Shown here one piece after another: positions 16,500 through 25,115 of a stretch of DNA of 50,769 bases. Location of the stretch: positions 1-50,769 of the forward strand of contig JAGTRY010000016.1 in NCBI GenBank assembly GCA_018262235.1. Reading direction: 5' to 3'. Under the pieces are notes generated by a model. The model had not been told where the DNA came from and searched no databases. It saw only the letters and a list, made by a program, of their open reading frames with translations. Source of the DNA: Pseudomonadota bacterium (GTDB taxonomy: Bacteria > Pseudomonadota > Gammaproteobacteria > Burkholderiales > Rhodocyclaceae). The first letter of the stretch is position 1, and each line of letters starts with the position of its first letter. Both the position numbers and the translations under genes were made by a program.

Positions 16500-19400
16500 A
16501 TGACCCCTGAATACCGCCAAACCCAACGCTTTCTCGCCCTTGACCCCGCCCGCAGCGTGACGGTGGAGGCGTGCGCGGGCAGTGGCAAGACCTGGCTGCT
16601 GGCGTCGCGGCTGTTGCGTTTGTTGCTGGCCGGCGCGCGGCCGGGCGAGATCCTGGCGATTACCTACACGCGCAAGGCGGCGCGGGAGATTGAGGCGCGG
16701 CTGCGCGGGCTGCTCTCCGAACTGGCCACCCAGCCGGAAGCGCAGGTGCTGAAAATGCTGACGGAGCGTGGCTTGTCGGCGGCTGAGGCGCAGGCTGCTG
16801 TGCCGCGTGCGCGTGGTTTGTTCGAGGCGGTGCTGGCGGCGGAGCCAGCGATCACGATCACGACTTTCCATGGCTGGTTTGCACGCCTGCTCGGTGGCGC
16901 GCCGCTGGATAGCGGCTTGGCCGGGCGCAGTCTTGATGAGGCCGCTGCCAGTCTGCTCGACGAAGCCTGGGTGGCGCTGGCGGCCGAGTGTGGCCGTGCG
17001 CCAGAGAGTCCGCTGGCGCAGGCCTTGCTGTGGCTGTATGGCGAGCTGGGCGCTTTCATGACGCGCAAATTGGTCGGCGGTTTCGTCGAGCGCCGTGCGG
17101 AGTGGCAGGTCTGGAAAGAACAGTATGGTGGCATGGCGGGCGCAATCGCCTGGCTGGATGCGGAATTCGGCGTGGGTGGTGATCCGCTCGCCGACTTGTT
17201 CTTGCCGCTGCGTTTGAATGAGCTGGAAGCGTTTGCGCGCCTGCTGGGGCAGAACACGGCGACGGATCAGACGGCGGGGAATGCGTTGGCGCAGGCAGTG
17301 GTGGATGCGCGGAGTAAGGGGGCTGATGTGCTGGATTCCGGCTTTCGCCGGAATGACGCTGTTTTTGAACGTGTGCGCGCGGCTTTTCTGACCAAGGAAA
17401 ACGCGCCGCGTGCCCGCAAGACGAGCGCTGCGCAGGCCAAGCGTCTGGGGGCTGCTGGCGAAGAGCGCTTCATGGCTTTGCACGCGGAATGGAGCGCGCG
17501 CCTGATTGCCACGCTGGGCGCCTTGCAGGATCTGGACAATGCAGCACTCAATCGGCATGCGTTGATGGTGGGTGAGGCGCTGCTGGCGAAGCTCGCTGAA
17601 TTGAAGCGCCAGCGCCGGGCGATGGATTTTGCCGATCTGGAAGCGGAGATCGACGCGTTGCTGGCGCGCGAAGGGTCGGCGGCCTATCTGCAGGCGCGGC
17701 TGGATGCGCGCTACAAGCACATCCTGCTCGATGAATTCCAGGATACCAATCCGCTGCAGTGGCGCATCCTGCGCGGTTGGCTGGATGGCTATGCCGGGAC
17801 TGGCGTGGCGCGGCCCAGCGTGTTTCTGGTGGGGGACCCGAAGCAGTCGATCTACCGTTTCCGACGCGCCGAGCCCAAGCTGTTCGCGGCGGCGTCCGAA
17901 TACTTCGCGCGCGAGTTCGGTGCCACGCGCATCGGCAATGCGCATACCTTCCGCAATGCGGCTGGCATTGTCGGACTGGTCAATGCGGTGTTCGGTGCGG
18001 AGCCTTCGTTTACCTTCGAGGCGCAGACCGCGGAGCGCGCGGATTGGCCGTATCGCGTCGAACTGCTGCCCTTGATTGCCGGGCAGGCGGCAGAGGCAGA
18101 GGTGGTGGGCACGAGCCTGCGCAATCCGCTGGAAGAATCACGCGTGGAGGCTGAAGACTTGCGTCGCAGCGAAGAGGCGCGCCTGCTGGCGCAGCGCATT
18201 GGCGAGATGGTCGGGCAGAATGGGCTGCCCTGGCTGGTGCGGGGCAAGGATGGTCGCGAGCGCCCGGCGCGTTATGCGGATGTGCTGATCCTGACGCGGC
18301 GCAAGACGCAGCTTGCGGCCTATGAGGCGGCGCTGCTCGAGGCCGGCATTCCCTTCGTCAGCCCGGGCCGCGGCGGTTTGCTGGACACGCTGGAAGCGCA
18401 GGATCTGCTCGCCACGCTGCGCTTTCTGGCGGACCCTTCGGACAACCTGGCGCTGGCGCATCTGCTGCGCGCACCGGCGTTTGCCCTCACAGACGAAAAC
18501 TTGCTGACGATCTCGGCGGAGCCGGGGGCGTGGTGGCCGAGTTTGCGGCGGGTGGCCGAATCGGCGGGTGCGCCCAGCCATGTTCGTGCCGTGCACCTGC
18601 TCTCTGCCTGGCTTGACGCTGCCGCACATTTGCCTGCGCATGACCTGATCGACCGCATCTTTGACGAGGCAGACTGGTTTGCGCGCTGTCGCGCAGTCGT
18701 GCCTGCGGCCTTGTGGCCGGGCGTGCATGCCAACCTCGAAGCATTACTGGAATTGGCGCTGAATGTGGATGCCGGGCGCTATCCGAGCCTGACGCGTTTT
18801 GTTGACGAGCTGCGGCGCTTGTCGGTATCCGACGATGAGGCGCCGGATGAAGGCCTGATCGTGGCGGCGGGTGAAAACGAAGGCCGCGTGCGCATCATGA
18901 CCATTCACGGTTCAAAGGGGCTGGAGGCGCCGATTGTGTGGCTGATCGATGCCAACTCGCCGCCGCGCAGCCCGGATGGCTATACCGTGGCGATGGACTG
19001 GCCGGCTGAAGCGCGCGCGCCGCAGCACTTCTCCCTGCTTGGCCGGATCAGCGAAGCCGGACCCTCGCGCGCGGCGATTCTGGACGCAGAGAAAGCCGCT
19101 GCCGAGCGTGAGGAGCTGAACCTGCTCTATGTAGCGATCACGCGTGCCGAGCAGGTGCTGATCGTCAGCGGCATTGAACCAGCGAAAACCAGCAGCGCGA
19201 TGACGCCGTACAAGCGCGTCGCGCCGGCACTGGCTGCCCTGCAAGCCGTGGAGGGTTGTCTCGGTGCGCTGCCGCGCGGGGCGGGTGCCGTCAGCCTGCC
19301 AAGCCGTGTTCCGTTGTCCGAAGCGGTGGAAAACGCCGTACCAGCCGTGGGGGCCTTGCGTCGTTCGGCACGCGATCCGCTTGTTGCCGAGCACAATGCC

Positions 19401-19802
19401 GGCATGGCGTTCGGTACGGCCCTGCATGCCTGGCTGGAAGCGGCGACAGCCCGTCTGCCATTGCCTGATGTGGCACCGGAGATCGAGCAGGCTGCACGGC
19501 GTCTGTTGGAGCGGCCTGCCTTGCGCCGCTTTTTCGATCCCGCCCAGTATCGTCGCGCGGCCAACGAAACTGCCTTCATCGGTGCGGATGGCAAGCCTGG
19601 CCGCATTGATCGCTGGGTGGAATGTGAGGATGCGATCTGGGTGCTGGACTACAAGAGTGGCAAGCCTGCCGAAGATGCGCTGATGGCGGATTACAGATCA
19701 CAGATCGCGGGCTATCGTGAAGTGCTGCAGGCGATTTTCCCGGATCGTCCTGTGAAGGCGTTGCTGGTGTTTGCTGAAGGTGGCGAAATCAGCGTAGCGT
19801 AA
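16500..19802 (+). CDS. addA: AddA-like UvrD-family helicase-nuclease
   Basis: The 1100-residue protein is a superfamily 1 helicase joined to a PD-(D/E)XK nuclease. Helicase motifs appear in order: Walker A ACAGSGKT (24-31), AITYTRKAAREIEARL, ILLDEFQDTNPLQW, FLVGDPKQSIYRFRRAEP, RIMTIHGSKGLEAPIVW and LLYVAITRAEQVL. The nuclease has H976, D1037 (GRIDRW), D1050/K1052 (LDYKSG) and QIAGYRE. It should unwind and resect broken DNA ends for recombination with the AddB-like protein. No clear ribosome site precedes the ATG at 16500, which abuts repeat DNA. Residues 278-287 (LDSGFRRNDA) come from an intergenic repeat lying in frame. Confidence 0.9.
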   Translation: MTPEYRQTQRFLALDPARSVTVEACAGSGKTWLLASRLLRLLLAGARPGEILAITYTRKAAREIEARLRGLLSELATQPEAQVLKMLTERGLSAAEAQAAVPRARGLFEAVLAAEPAITITTFHGWFARLLGGAPLDSGLAGRSLDEAAASLLDEAWVALAAECGRAPESPLAQALLWLYGELGAFMTRKLVGGFVERRAEWQVWKEQYGGMAGAIAWLDAEFGVGGDPLADLFLPLRLNELEAFARLLGQNTATDQTAGNALAQAVVDARSKGADVLDSGFRRNDAVFERVRAAFLTKENAPRARKTSAAQAKRLGAAGEERFMALHAEWSARLIATLGALQDLDNAALNRHALMVGEALLAKLAELKRQRRAMDFADLEAEIDALLAREGSAAYLQARLDARYKHILLDEFQDTNPLQWRILRGWLDGYAGTGVARPSVFLVGDPKQSIYRFRRAEPKLFAAASEYFAREFGATRIGNAHTFRNAAGIVGLVNAVFGAEPSFTFEAQTAERADWPYRVELLPLIAGQAAEAEVVGTSLRNPLEESRVEAEDLRRSEEARLLAQRIGEMVGQNGLPWLVRGKDGRERPARYADVLILTRRKTQLAAYEAALLEAGIPFVSPGRGGLLDTLEAQDLLATLRFLADPSDNLALAHLLRAPAFALTDENLLTISAEPGAWWPSLRRVAESAGAPSHVRAVHLLSAWLDAAAHLPAHDLIDRIFDEADWFARCRAVVPAALWPGVHANLEALLELALNVDAGRYPSLTRFVDELRRLSVSDDEAPDEGLIVAAGENEGRVRIMTIHGSKGLEAPIVWLIDANSPPRSPDGYTVAMDWPAEARAPQHFSLLGRISEAGPSRAAILDAEKAAAEREELNLLYVAITRAEQVLIVSGIEPAKTSSAMTPYKRVAPALAALQAVEGCLGALPRGAGAVSLPSRVPLSEAVENAVPAVGALRRSARDPLVAEHNAGMAFGTALHAWLEAATARLPLPDVAPEIEQAARRLLERPALRRFFDPAQYRRAANETAFIGADGKPGRIDRWVECEDAIWVLDYKSGKPAEDALMADYRSQIAGYREVLQAIFPDRPVKALLVFAEGGEISVA
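17331..17358 (+). repeat. intergenic palindromic repeat unit inside addA
   Basis: The unit holds a perfect 8-bp stem, ATTCCGGC (17335-17342) / GCCGGAAT (17347-17354), with loop TTTC, within the common repeat ending GGAATGACG. It is translated in frame as LDSGFRRNDA and causes no stop or frameshift. It lies in the variable region between helicase motifs. Confidence 0.85.
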
Positions 19803-19857
19803 GGGGTAGGGGTGTAGGGAACCGTCCGGGTTTGCGGTGTTTTTTCAGGAGAAAATC

Positions 19858-20337
19858 ATGCTGCTGAGTGACGTGCTGGCGATCAAGGGCAAACTTCTCC
19901 ACACGATTTCTCCGCAGAAAACCCTGGCCGATGCGCTGGCGCTGATGACAGAGCAGGACATGGGGTCGCTGGTCGTGATCGATCATGGCGTGTTGGCCGG
20001 CATGCTCACGTTTCGTGAGGTTCTGGCGGCGATTCATGCTGCAGGCCGCGACTGGCAAGCAATTCCGGTGGCCGAGGTGATGTTGCGGGATCCTGCGGTG
20101 GGAGAGCCGCGCATGGATCTGCATGAACTGCGCAGTCACATGATCGATCATCATCAGCGCTATCTCCCGGTCGTCGAGCATGGCACGCTGCTGGGGGTGA
20201 TTTCCTTCCACGACGTGGCCCGTGCGGTGCTTGAAGAACAGGGCTTCGAGAGCCTGATCCTGCGCAATTTCGTGCGTAACTGGGAGGATGAGGTGTTGCC
20301 CGTTGGCAAGCCCAGTGCGAACAGTTCTGACCGTTAA
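19858..20337 (+). CDS. CBS-domain pair protein
   Basis: A 159-residue protein consisting almost only of two CBS motifs: TLADALALMTEQDMGSLVVI with GMLTFREVL, and DLHELRSHMIDHHQRYLPVV with GVISFHDVAR. CBS pairs bind adenosine nucleotides or similar ligands and act as energy or metabolite sensors; small stand-alone members have no fixed target. The ATG at 19858 follows TCAGGAGAAAATC. It sits 55 bp after addA and may share its transcript. Confidence 0.9.
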   Translation: MLLSDVLAIKGKLLHTISPQKTLADALALMTEQDMGSLVVIDHGVLAGMLTFREVLAAIHAAGRDWQAIPVAEVMLRDPAVGEPRMDLHELRSHMIDHHQRYLPVVEHGTLLGVISFHDVARAVLEEQGFESLILRNFVRNWEDEVLPVGKPSANSSDR

Positions 20338-20428
20338 TCGAGCCTAAGATCGCACCTTCGGGTATCCTCTCGCTCCGCAAGAAGCGCCGCGTTCATGTTG
20401 CGTCGCAATAAAATCAAGGGGTTGGGGG

Positions 20429-22144
20429 ATGGAGAAGGTCTGGCTGAAGAGCTACCCGGCAGGCGTGCCGGCAGAAATTGATTTGACAGAATACGGTTCG
20501 CTCGCGGATTTCTTCGCACGCGGCGTAGCGCGCTGGGGCGAGAAGGTCGCCTATATCAACATGGGGGCCGAGCTGACTTACCGCCAGGTCGACCAGCTCT
20601 CAGCCCGCTTTGCCGCCTATCTGCAAGGCACGCTTGGTTTGCCCAAGGGCGCGCGTATCGCGCTGATGATGCCGAATGTCCTTCAATATCCGGTTTGCAT
20701 GTTCGGGGCGCTGCGCGCCGGCTATACCGTGGTCAACTGCAATCCGCTGTATACGCCGCGCGAGCTGGAACATCAGCTCAAGGATTCCGGTGCAGAAGCC
20801 ATCGTGGTGATGGAGAACTTTGCACATACGCTGCAGGCGGTGCTTGCGAATACCAGCATCAAACACGTGGTGACCACCAGCCTGGGTGAGATGCTCGGCA
20901 CGCTGAAGGGCACGATGGTCGACTTCGTGGTCAAGCACGTGAAGAAAATGGTGCCGAAATGGCAGATCCCGCAGAGCATGCGTCTTTCGCAGGCTTTGTC
21001 GCTGGGGAGCCGGCAGACCCTGCGGCCGGTCGAAGTGACCCGTGACGATGTTGCATTCCTGCAATATACGGGGGGGACGACCGGTATCTCGAAAGGGGCG
21101 ATGCTGACGCATGGCAACATCATCGCCAATCTGCTGCAGGCACATGTGTGGGTGGGTGCCCGCTTGCGCTGGGGCGGCGAGTTCGTGGTCACCGCGCTGC
21201 CGCTGTATCACATCTTCTCGCTGACGGTGAATTGCTTCGTGTTCTTCATGATCGGCTCGCGTAACCTGCTGATCACCAATCCACGGGATATCGGTGGCTT
21301 CATCAAGGAGTTGTCGAAGTATCCGTGGTCGGTGATTTCGGGAGTCAATACGCTTTTCAATGCGATGATGAGCCATCCGAATTTCCCCTCGCTGAAGTTC
21401 TCGAACCTGCGCCTGTCGCTCTCGGGCGGGATGTCGCTCCAGAAAAACGTGGTGGATAAATGGCGTGCCTTTACCGGGCATGTGCTCATTGAAGCCTATG
21501 GCCTGACCGAGGCTTCGCCGGGGGTGTGCTGTTGCCCGATTGACCAGACCGAGTACAACGGCTCGATTGGTCAGCCGGTTCCGTCGACCGACATTTCCCT
21601 GCGCGACGAGGATGGTCGGGAAGTGGCGCTTGGCCAGCCGGGCGAGCTGTGCGTAAAGGGGCCACAGGTGATGAAGGGCTACTGGAACGCGCCCATGGAT
21701 ACGGCACAGGTGATGACTGCCGATGGTTATCTGCGTACCGGTGACATTGCCCTTGTTGACGAGCAGGGCTTTGTACGCATTGTGGATCGCAAGAAGGATA
21801 CGATTCTGGTCTCAGGTTTCAACGTCTATCCCAATGAGGTGGAGGATATCGTTGCGACTCACCCGGGGGTGGCTGAAGTGGCCGCGATCGGCGTACCCAG
21901 TGAACATTCCGGTGAGGCGGTGAAGATCTTTGTGGTGAAGAAGGATCCCGCATTGACCGAAAGGGACCTGATTGTCCACTGCAAAAAGAGTTTGACAGGC
22001 TACAAGGTGCCGCACCTGATTGAATTCCGGACCGATCTGCCCAAGACCAATGTCGGAAAAATATTGCGGCGCGCATTGCGCGATGAAGAACTTCTCAAGG
22101 CAAAAAACCAGGCTGCGGCAGCATTTCGGGAAAAATCTGCCTGA
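20429..22144 (+). CDS. fadD: long-chain fatty acid-CoA ligase
   Basis: The 571-residue FadD-type enzyme activates fatty acids with ATP and CoA at the inner membrane, feeding beta-oxidation. Motifs include the AMP-binding loop YTGGTTGISKGAMLTHGN, the segment EAYGLTEASPGVC, the fatty-acyl-CoA synthetase signature DGYLRTGDIALVDEQGFVRI with DRKKDTILVSGFNVYPNEVE, and the C-terminal lysine in TNVGKILRRALRD. Its length is close to E. coli FadD (561). It has a purine-rich AAGGGGTTGGGGG just before ATG 20429. It stands alone between the CBS gene and the ilvBN leader. Confidence 0.95.
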   Translation: MEKVWLKSYPAGVPAEIDLTEYGSLADFFARGVARWGEKVAYINMGAELTYRQVDQLSARFAAYLQGTLGLPKGARIALMMPNVLQYPVCMFGALRAGYTVVNCNPLYTPRELEHQLKDSGAEAIVVMENFAHTLQAVLANTSIKHVVTTSLGEMLGTLKGTMVDFVVKHVKKMVPKWQIPQSMRLSQALSLGSRQTLRPVEVTRDDVAFLQYTGGTTGISKGAMLTHGNIIANLLQAHVWVGARLRWGGEFVVTALPLYHIFSLTVNCFVFFMIGSRNLLITNPRDIGGFIKELSKYPWSVISGVNTLFNAMMSHPNFPSLKFSNLRLSLSGGMSLQKNVVDKWRAFTGHVLIEAYGLTEASPGVCCCPIDQTEYNGSIGQPVPSTDISLRDEDGREVALGQPGELCVKGPQVMKGYWNAPMDTAQVMTADGYLRTGDIALVDEQGFVRIVDRKKDTILVSGFNVYPNEVEDIVATHPGVAEVAAIGVPSEHSGEAVKIFVVKKDPALTERDLIVHCKKSLTGYKVPHLIEFRTDLPKTNVGKILRRALRDEELLKAKNQAAAAFREKSA

Positions 22145-22185
22145 AAGTATGTGTTTGCCCATGCGTTTTTTTGTCCTCAAGGCGC

Positions 22186-22214
22186 TTGTCTGCCGGCAAC
22201 ACCTGTGCTTCAAT
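22186..22214 (+). promoter_or_regulatory. candidate promoter of the ilvBN operon
   Basis: TTGTCT (22186-22191) and TTCAAT (22209-22214) are separated by 17 bp. Initiation near 22221 would give a transcript that begins shortly before the leader peptide. The -10 box is only a moderate match. Confidence 0.45.
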
Positions 22215-22251
22215 TGAAACGCGTTTCTCACTTCTGTTTGGCAATTTCTCC

Positions 22252-22353
22252 GTGAACTCCGCTTTCCACCTCGCTGGCCGTTCTGCCCCTGTCACTTCTG
22301 TGGCAGTTGTAGTCGTACGCGTAGTAGTAAGCGTAGGCGGCAACGCGCCGTAA
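22252..22353 (+). CDS. ivbL: valine-rich leader peptide of the ilvBN operon (ivbL-like)
   Basis: A 33-residue open frame ends VAVVVVRVVVSVGGNAP, with nine valines within fourteen residues just before the stop. E. coli IvbL, as I recall it, is 32 residues and ends AVVVVRVVVVVGNAP, so the likeness is in sequence and not only in composition. Ribosome stalling on the valine codons when charged tRNA-Val is scarce would prevent the downstream terminator. The start is uncertain: GTG 22252 gives a length close to IvbL but has no clear Shine-Dalgarno sequence, and the frame remains open to 22171. A terminator with seven T residues follows 29 bp after the stop. Confidence 0.82.
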   Translation: MNSAFHLAGRSAPVTSVAVVVVRVVVSVGGNAP

Positions 22354-22382
22354 CGGGGACGAGTCAAGCTCAAGGATTCCGA

Positions 22383-22414
22383 CCCCGCTGGCGCGAGCCG
22401 AGCGGGGTTTTTTT
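22383..22414 (+). terminator. attenuator terminator of ilvBN
   Basis: CCCCGCTGGC (22383-22392), loop GCGA, and GCC-g-AGCGGGG (22397-22407) form a strong stem with one bulge, followed by seven T. The CGGGG at 22354-22358, just after the leader stop, could pair with CCCCG of the terminator arm as an antiterminator. This is the classical layout for amino-acid attenuation. Confidence 0.85.
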
Positions 22415-22461
22415 ATGCTCCGCCCGGTCTGGCTGGCCAACCAACTATCAGGAGCATGAAC

Positions 22462-24126
22462 ATGCAGTTAAACGGGGCTCAATTGATTGTCCGCTTGCTG
22501 GAGCAGCAGGGCATCACTACCCTCACGGGGATTCCCGGCGGCGCCGCCTTGCCGCTTTACGATGCGTTGTCACAAAGCCCAATCATCCGTCATGTGCTTG
22601 CCCGCCATGAGCAGGGCGCCGGCTTCATCGCCCAGGGGATGGCCAGGGTGACGGGCAAGGCTGCGGTTTGTCTGGCCTCCAGTGGTCCGGGAGCGACCAA
22701 TCTGGTGACCGCCATTGCGGATGCCAAACTCGATTCGATTCCATTGGTCTGTATTACCGGTCAGGTCTCTTCCAGCATGATCGGTACCGATGCCTTCCAG
22801 GAGGTCGATACCTACGGGATTGCCATCCCGATTACCAAACACAACTGGCTGGTACGCGATGTAAAGGATCTGCTGGAGATCATTCCTGCGGCATTCCGTC
22901 TGGCGGAGTCCGGTCGTCCGGGGCCGGTCTGGGTCGATGTGCCCAAGGATGTGCTGACCGCCAGTATCGAAATCGGAAATTTGCCGGCCCCGGCGGTGCG
23001 GGATGAATTGCCCCAGGTGGATGGCGACCTGATCAGTCGTGCCGCCGCATTGATCAACTCGGCAAAGACCCCTGTACTGTATCTGGGCGGTGGCGTGATC
23101 GCCGCGGATGCCTGTCAGGCTGCTGTTGCGCTGGCCGAGAAAGCGGGCTTGCCGACCACCATGACCTTGATGGGGCTGGGGGCCATGCCGGTGGATCATC
23201 CTTTGTCATTAGGCATGCTGGGGATGCACGGTGCGCGCTATACCAACTATGCTCTGGAAGAAGCCGATCTGCTGATCGTGCTGGGCGCACGCTTTGATGA
23301 CCGGGCCATCGGCAATGCCGACAAGTTCTGTCCCAAGGCTGCGATCATCCATATCGACATCGATCCGGCTGAGCTGGGCAAGATCCGGCGCCCGGATGTG
23401 GCGATCCATGGGGATGTAGCCAAGGTGCTGGAACGGTTGGCTGCGAGTGTTCAGACTAACCCACGCCATCAATGGGTGGCACGCGTTGATGCGCTCAAGC
23501 AAGCGCATCCGATGGCTTTGCCCAATGTCGAAGACCCGCGCAGCCATTATGGTCTGGTGCGTGCCGTGGCCAGCTTGCTCGATGATGAGGCCGTGGTTGT
23601 CACTGACGTGGGACAGCATCAGATGTGGGTAGCACAAGCCTATCCGTTCCGGCGAGCCCGCCAGTGGCTGACTTCAGGTGGGCTTGGCACCATGGGTTTT
23701 GGCATGCCCGCTGCAATAGGTGCTGCCTTGGCGCAGCCGGAACGCACGGTGGTGTGCTTTTCCGGAGATGGCAGCCTGAAGATGAACATCCAGGAAATGG
23801 ATACGGCCGTGGAAGAGGGCGTGAACATCAAGGTGATCGTCATGAACAACCAGTCGCTGGGATTGGTGCACCAACAGCAGGATATGTTCTATGGACAACG
23901 CATCTTCGCTGCCGATTATCGTCGCCACACCAATTTCCAGATGATTGCAGCAGGGTTTGGCATGCAGGTTTTCGATCTGGATGAAACGGATGATCCGCGT
24001 GCAATGCTTGCAGAGGCGCTGAGATCACGCGGGCCAGCCTTGATCCACTGTTCGATCGATGTGAACCAGAAGGTTTTTCCGATGGTGCCTCCGGGCGCGG
24101 CCAATACTGAAATGATTGGGGGCTGA
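22462..24126 (+). CDS. ilvB: acetolactate synthase large subunit, IlvB type
   Basis: IlvB condenses pyruvate with pyruvate or 2-ketobutyrate, the first common step of valine, leucine and isoleucine synthesis. The 554-residue protein has the catalytic glutamate in [16 protein letters not shown], the FAD region MLGMHG, and the thiamine diphosphate motif [11 protein letters not shown] ending in NN. It is closer to the E. coli IlvB isozyme than to IlvI or IlvG types, down to the ending [12 protein letters not shown]. The ATG at 22462 is chosen because GGAG at 22451 is seven bases away; the in-frame ATG at 22456 is only one base from it. ilvN follows after one base. Confidence 0.96.
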   Translation: MQLNGAQLIVRLLEQQGITTLTGIPGGAALPLYDALSQSPIIRHVLARHEQGAGFIAQGMARVTGKAAVCLASSGPGATNLVTAIADAKLDSIPLVCITGQVSSSMIGTDAFQEVDTYGIAIPITKHNWLVRDVKDLLEIIPAAFRLAESGRPGPVWVDVPKDVLTASIEIGNLPAPAVRDELPQVDGDLISRAAALINSAKTPVLYLGGGVIAADACQAAVALAEKAGLPTTMTLMGLGAMPVDHPLSLGMLGMHGARYTNYALEEADLLIVLGARFDDRAIGNADKFCPKAAIIHIDIDPAELGKIRRPDVAIHGDVAKVLERLAASVQTNPRHQWVARVDALKQAHPMALPNVEDPRSHYGLVRAVASLLDDEAVVVTDVGQHQMWVAQAYPFRRARQWLTSGGLGTMGFGMPAAIGAALAQPERTVVCFSGDGSLKMNIQEMDTAVEEGVNIKVIVMNNQSLGLVHQQQDMFYGQRIFAADYRRHTNFQMIAAGFGMQVFDLDETDDPRAMLAEALRSRGPALIHCSIDVNQKVFPMVPPGAANTEMIGG

Positions 24127-24127
24127 T

Positions 24128-24430
24128 ATGGATATCTGCAAGGAAAGTACGGTCCCGGCCAAGGTGGCGCTGGAGTTGGCGGTACGCAATCATCCGGGTG
24201 TCATGTCGCATGTGTGCGGGTTGTTTGCGCGGCGCGCCTTCAATGTCGAAGGCATTCTGTGCATGCCGGTCGGAAATGGTGACGAGAGCCGGATCTGGCT
24301 ACTGGTGCGGGATGACGCCCGTTTGCCACAGATGATCAGTCAGGTTGAAAAGCTTGAAGACGTGATCAGCGTGGCGCGGCATGCTGCAGATCACCGGGTG
24401 TTCGAGCGGCTGGAAGAGTTCTTCCAGTAA
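24128..24430 (+). CDS. ilvN: acetolactate synthase small (regulatory) subunit, IlvN type
   Basis: This 100-residue ACT-domain subunit binds valine and gives feedback control of IlvB. It shows the IlvN block [20 protein letters not shown] and [13 protein letters not shown], then RIWLLVRDD and [15 protein letters not shown]. It is the short E. coli IlvN type (96 residues), not the longer IlvH type of about 160 residues. The ATG at 24128 follows GATTGGGGG at the end of ilvB and is one base after its stop, so translation is coupled. Confidence 0.96.
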   Translation: MDICKESTVPAKVALELAVRNHPGVMSHVCGLFARRAFNVEGILCMPVGNGDESRIWLLVRDDARLPQMISQVEKLEDVISVARHAADHRVFERLEEFFQ

Positions 24431-24459
24431 TTTCCTGCGTTCCAGCAAGGAGTTTGCGG

Positions 24460-25092
24460 GTGTTATCTTTATCGAGTCTGGCCGGGTTCGCACTGGTCGC
24501 ATTGAGCATGGTTCTGACGCCGGGGCCCAACATGATGTATCTGGTCTCGCGTTCAATCTGTCAGGGAAGGAGGGCCGGGCTGGTCTCGTTGGGAGGTGTC
24601 GGCCTTGCCTTCGTTCTTTACATGCTGGCTGCTGCATCCGGCATTACTGCCCTGTTACTTGCCGTGCCATTTGCATATGATGTGCTGCGTTTTGCCGGAG
24701 CCGGATATCTTCTGTATCTGGCCTGGCAGGTTCTTAAACCGGGTGGCCGATCTCCTTTTCAGGTTCGGGTACTTCCGACGCATGCCGCCCGGCAGTTGTT
24801 CGCGATGGGCTTCATTACCAATATCCTGAACCCCAAGGCAGCGATGCTGTACCTGTCCCTGTTGCCGCAGTTTATTGACCCTGTTCACGGCAGTGTGTTC
24901 GGACAGGCACTCTTGCTGGGATGTGTTCAGATAGCCATCAGCATGAGCGTAAACGCTGCGATCATCGTGGCGGCCGGAACGATTGCCAGATTTTTGGGAG
25001 GACGTCCGGTCTGGCTGCGTGTACAGGGCTGTTTGATGGGTACAGTACTGATTGGCTTGGCTGTTCGCATGGCACTGGATGTGCAGCACTAG
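24460..25092 (+). CDS. LysE/RhtB family amino acid exporter
   Basis: A 210-residue inner-membrane protein with five to six predicted helices and the family N-terminus GFALVALSMVLTPGPNMMYLVSRSICQGRRAG, followed by GYLLYLAWQ and GFITNILNPKAAMLYLSLLPQF. These proteins export amino acids such as threonine, homoserine or leucine. The GTG at 24460 lies seven bases after AAGGAG; the in-frame TTG at 24454 nearly touches that site and is unlikely. It is 29 bp after ilvN, so it may export a branched-chain amino acid or an intermediate; this is inferred only from position. Confidence 0.9.
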   Translation: MLSLSSLAGFALVALSMVLTPGPNMMYLVSRSICQGRRAGLVSLGGVGLAFVLYMLAAASGITALLLAVPFAYDVLRFAGAGYLLYLAWQVLKPGGRSPFQVRVLPTHAARQLFAMGFITNILNPKAAMLYLSLLPQFIDPVHGSVFGQALLLGCVQIAISMSVNAAIIVAAGTIARFLGGRPVWLRVQGCLMGTVLIGLAVRMALDVQH

Positions 25093-25115
25093 CCGGAGGG
25101 TTCGGGTTCTCGCGC

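Noticed and set aside
16476-17945. A 489-residue minus-strand frame opposite addA
   Set aside because: The composition is that of an antisense shadow, and the plus strand carries intact helicase motifs.
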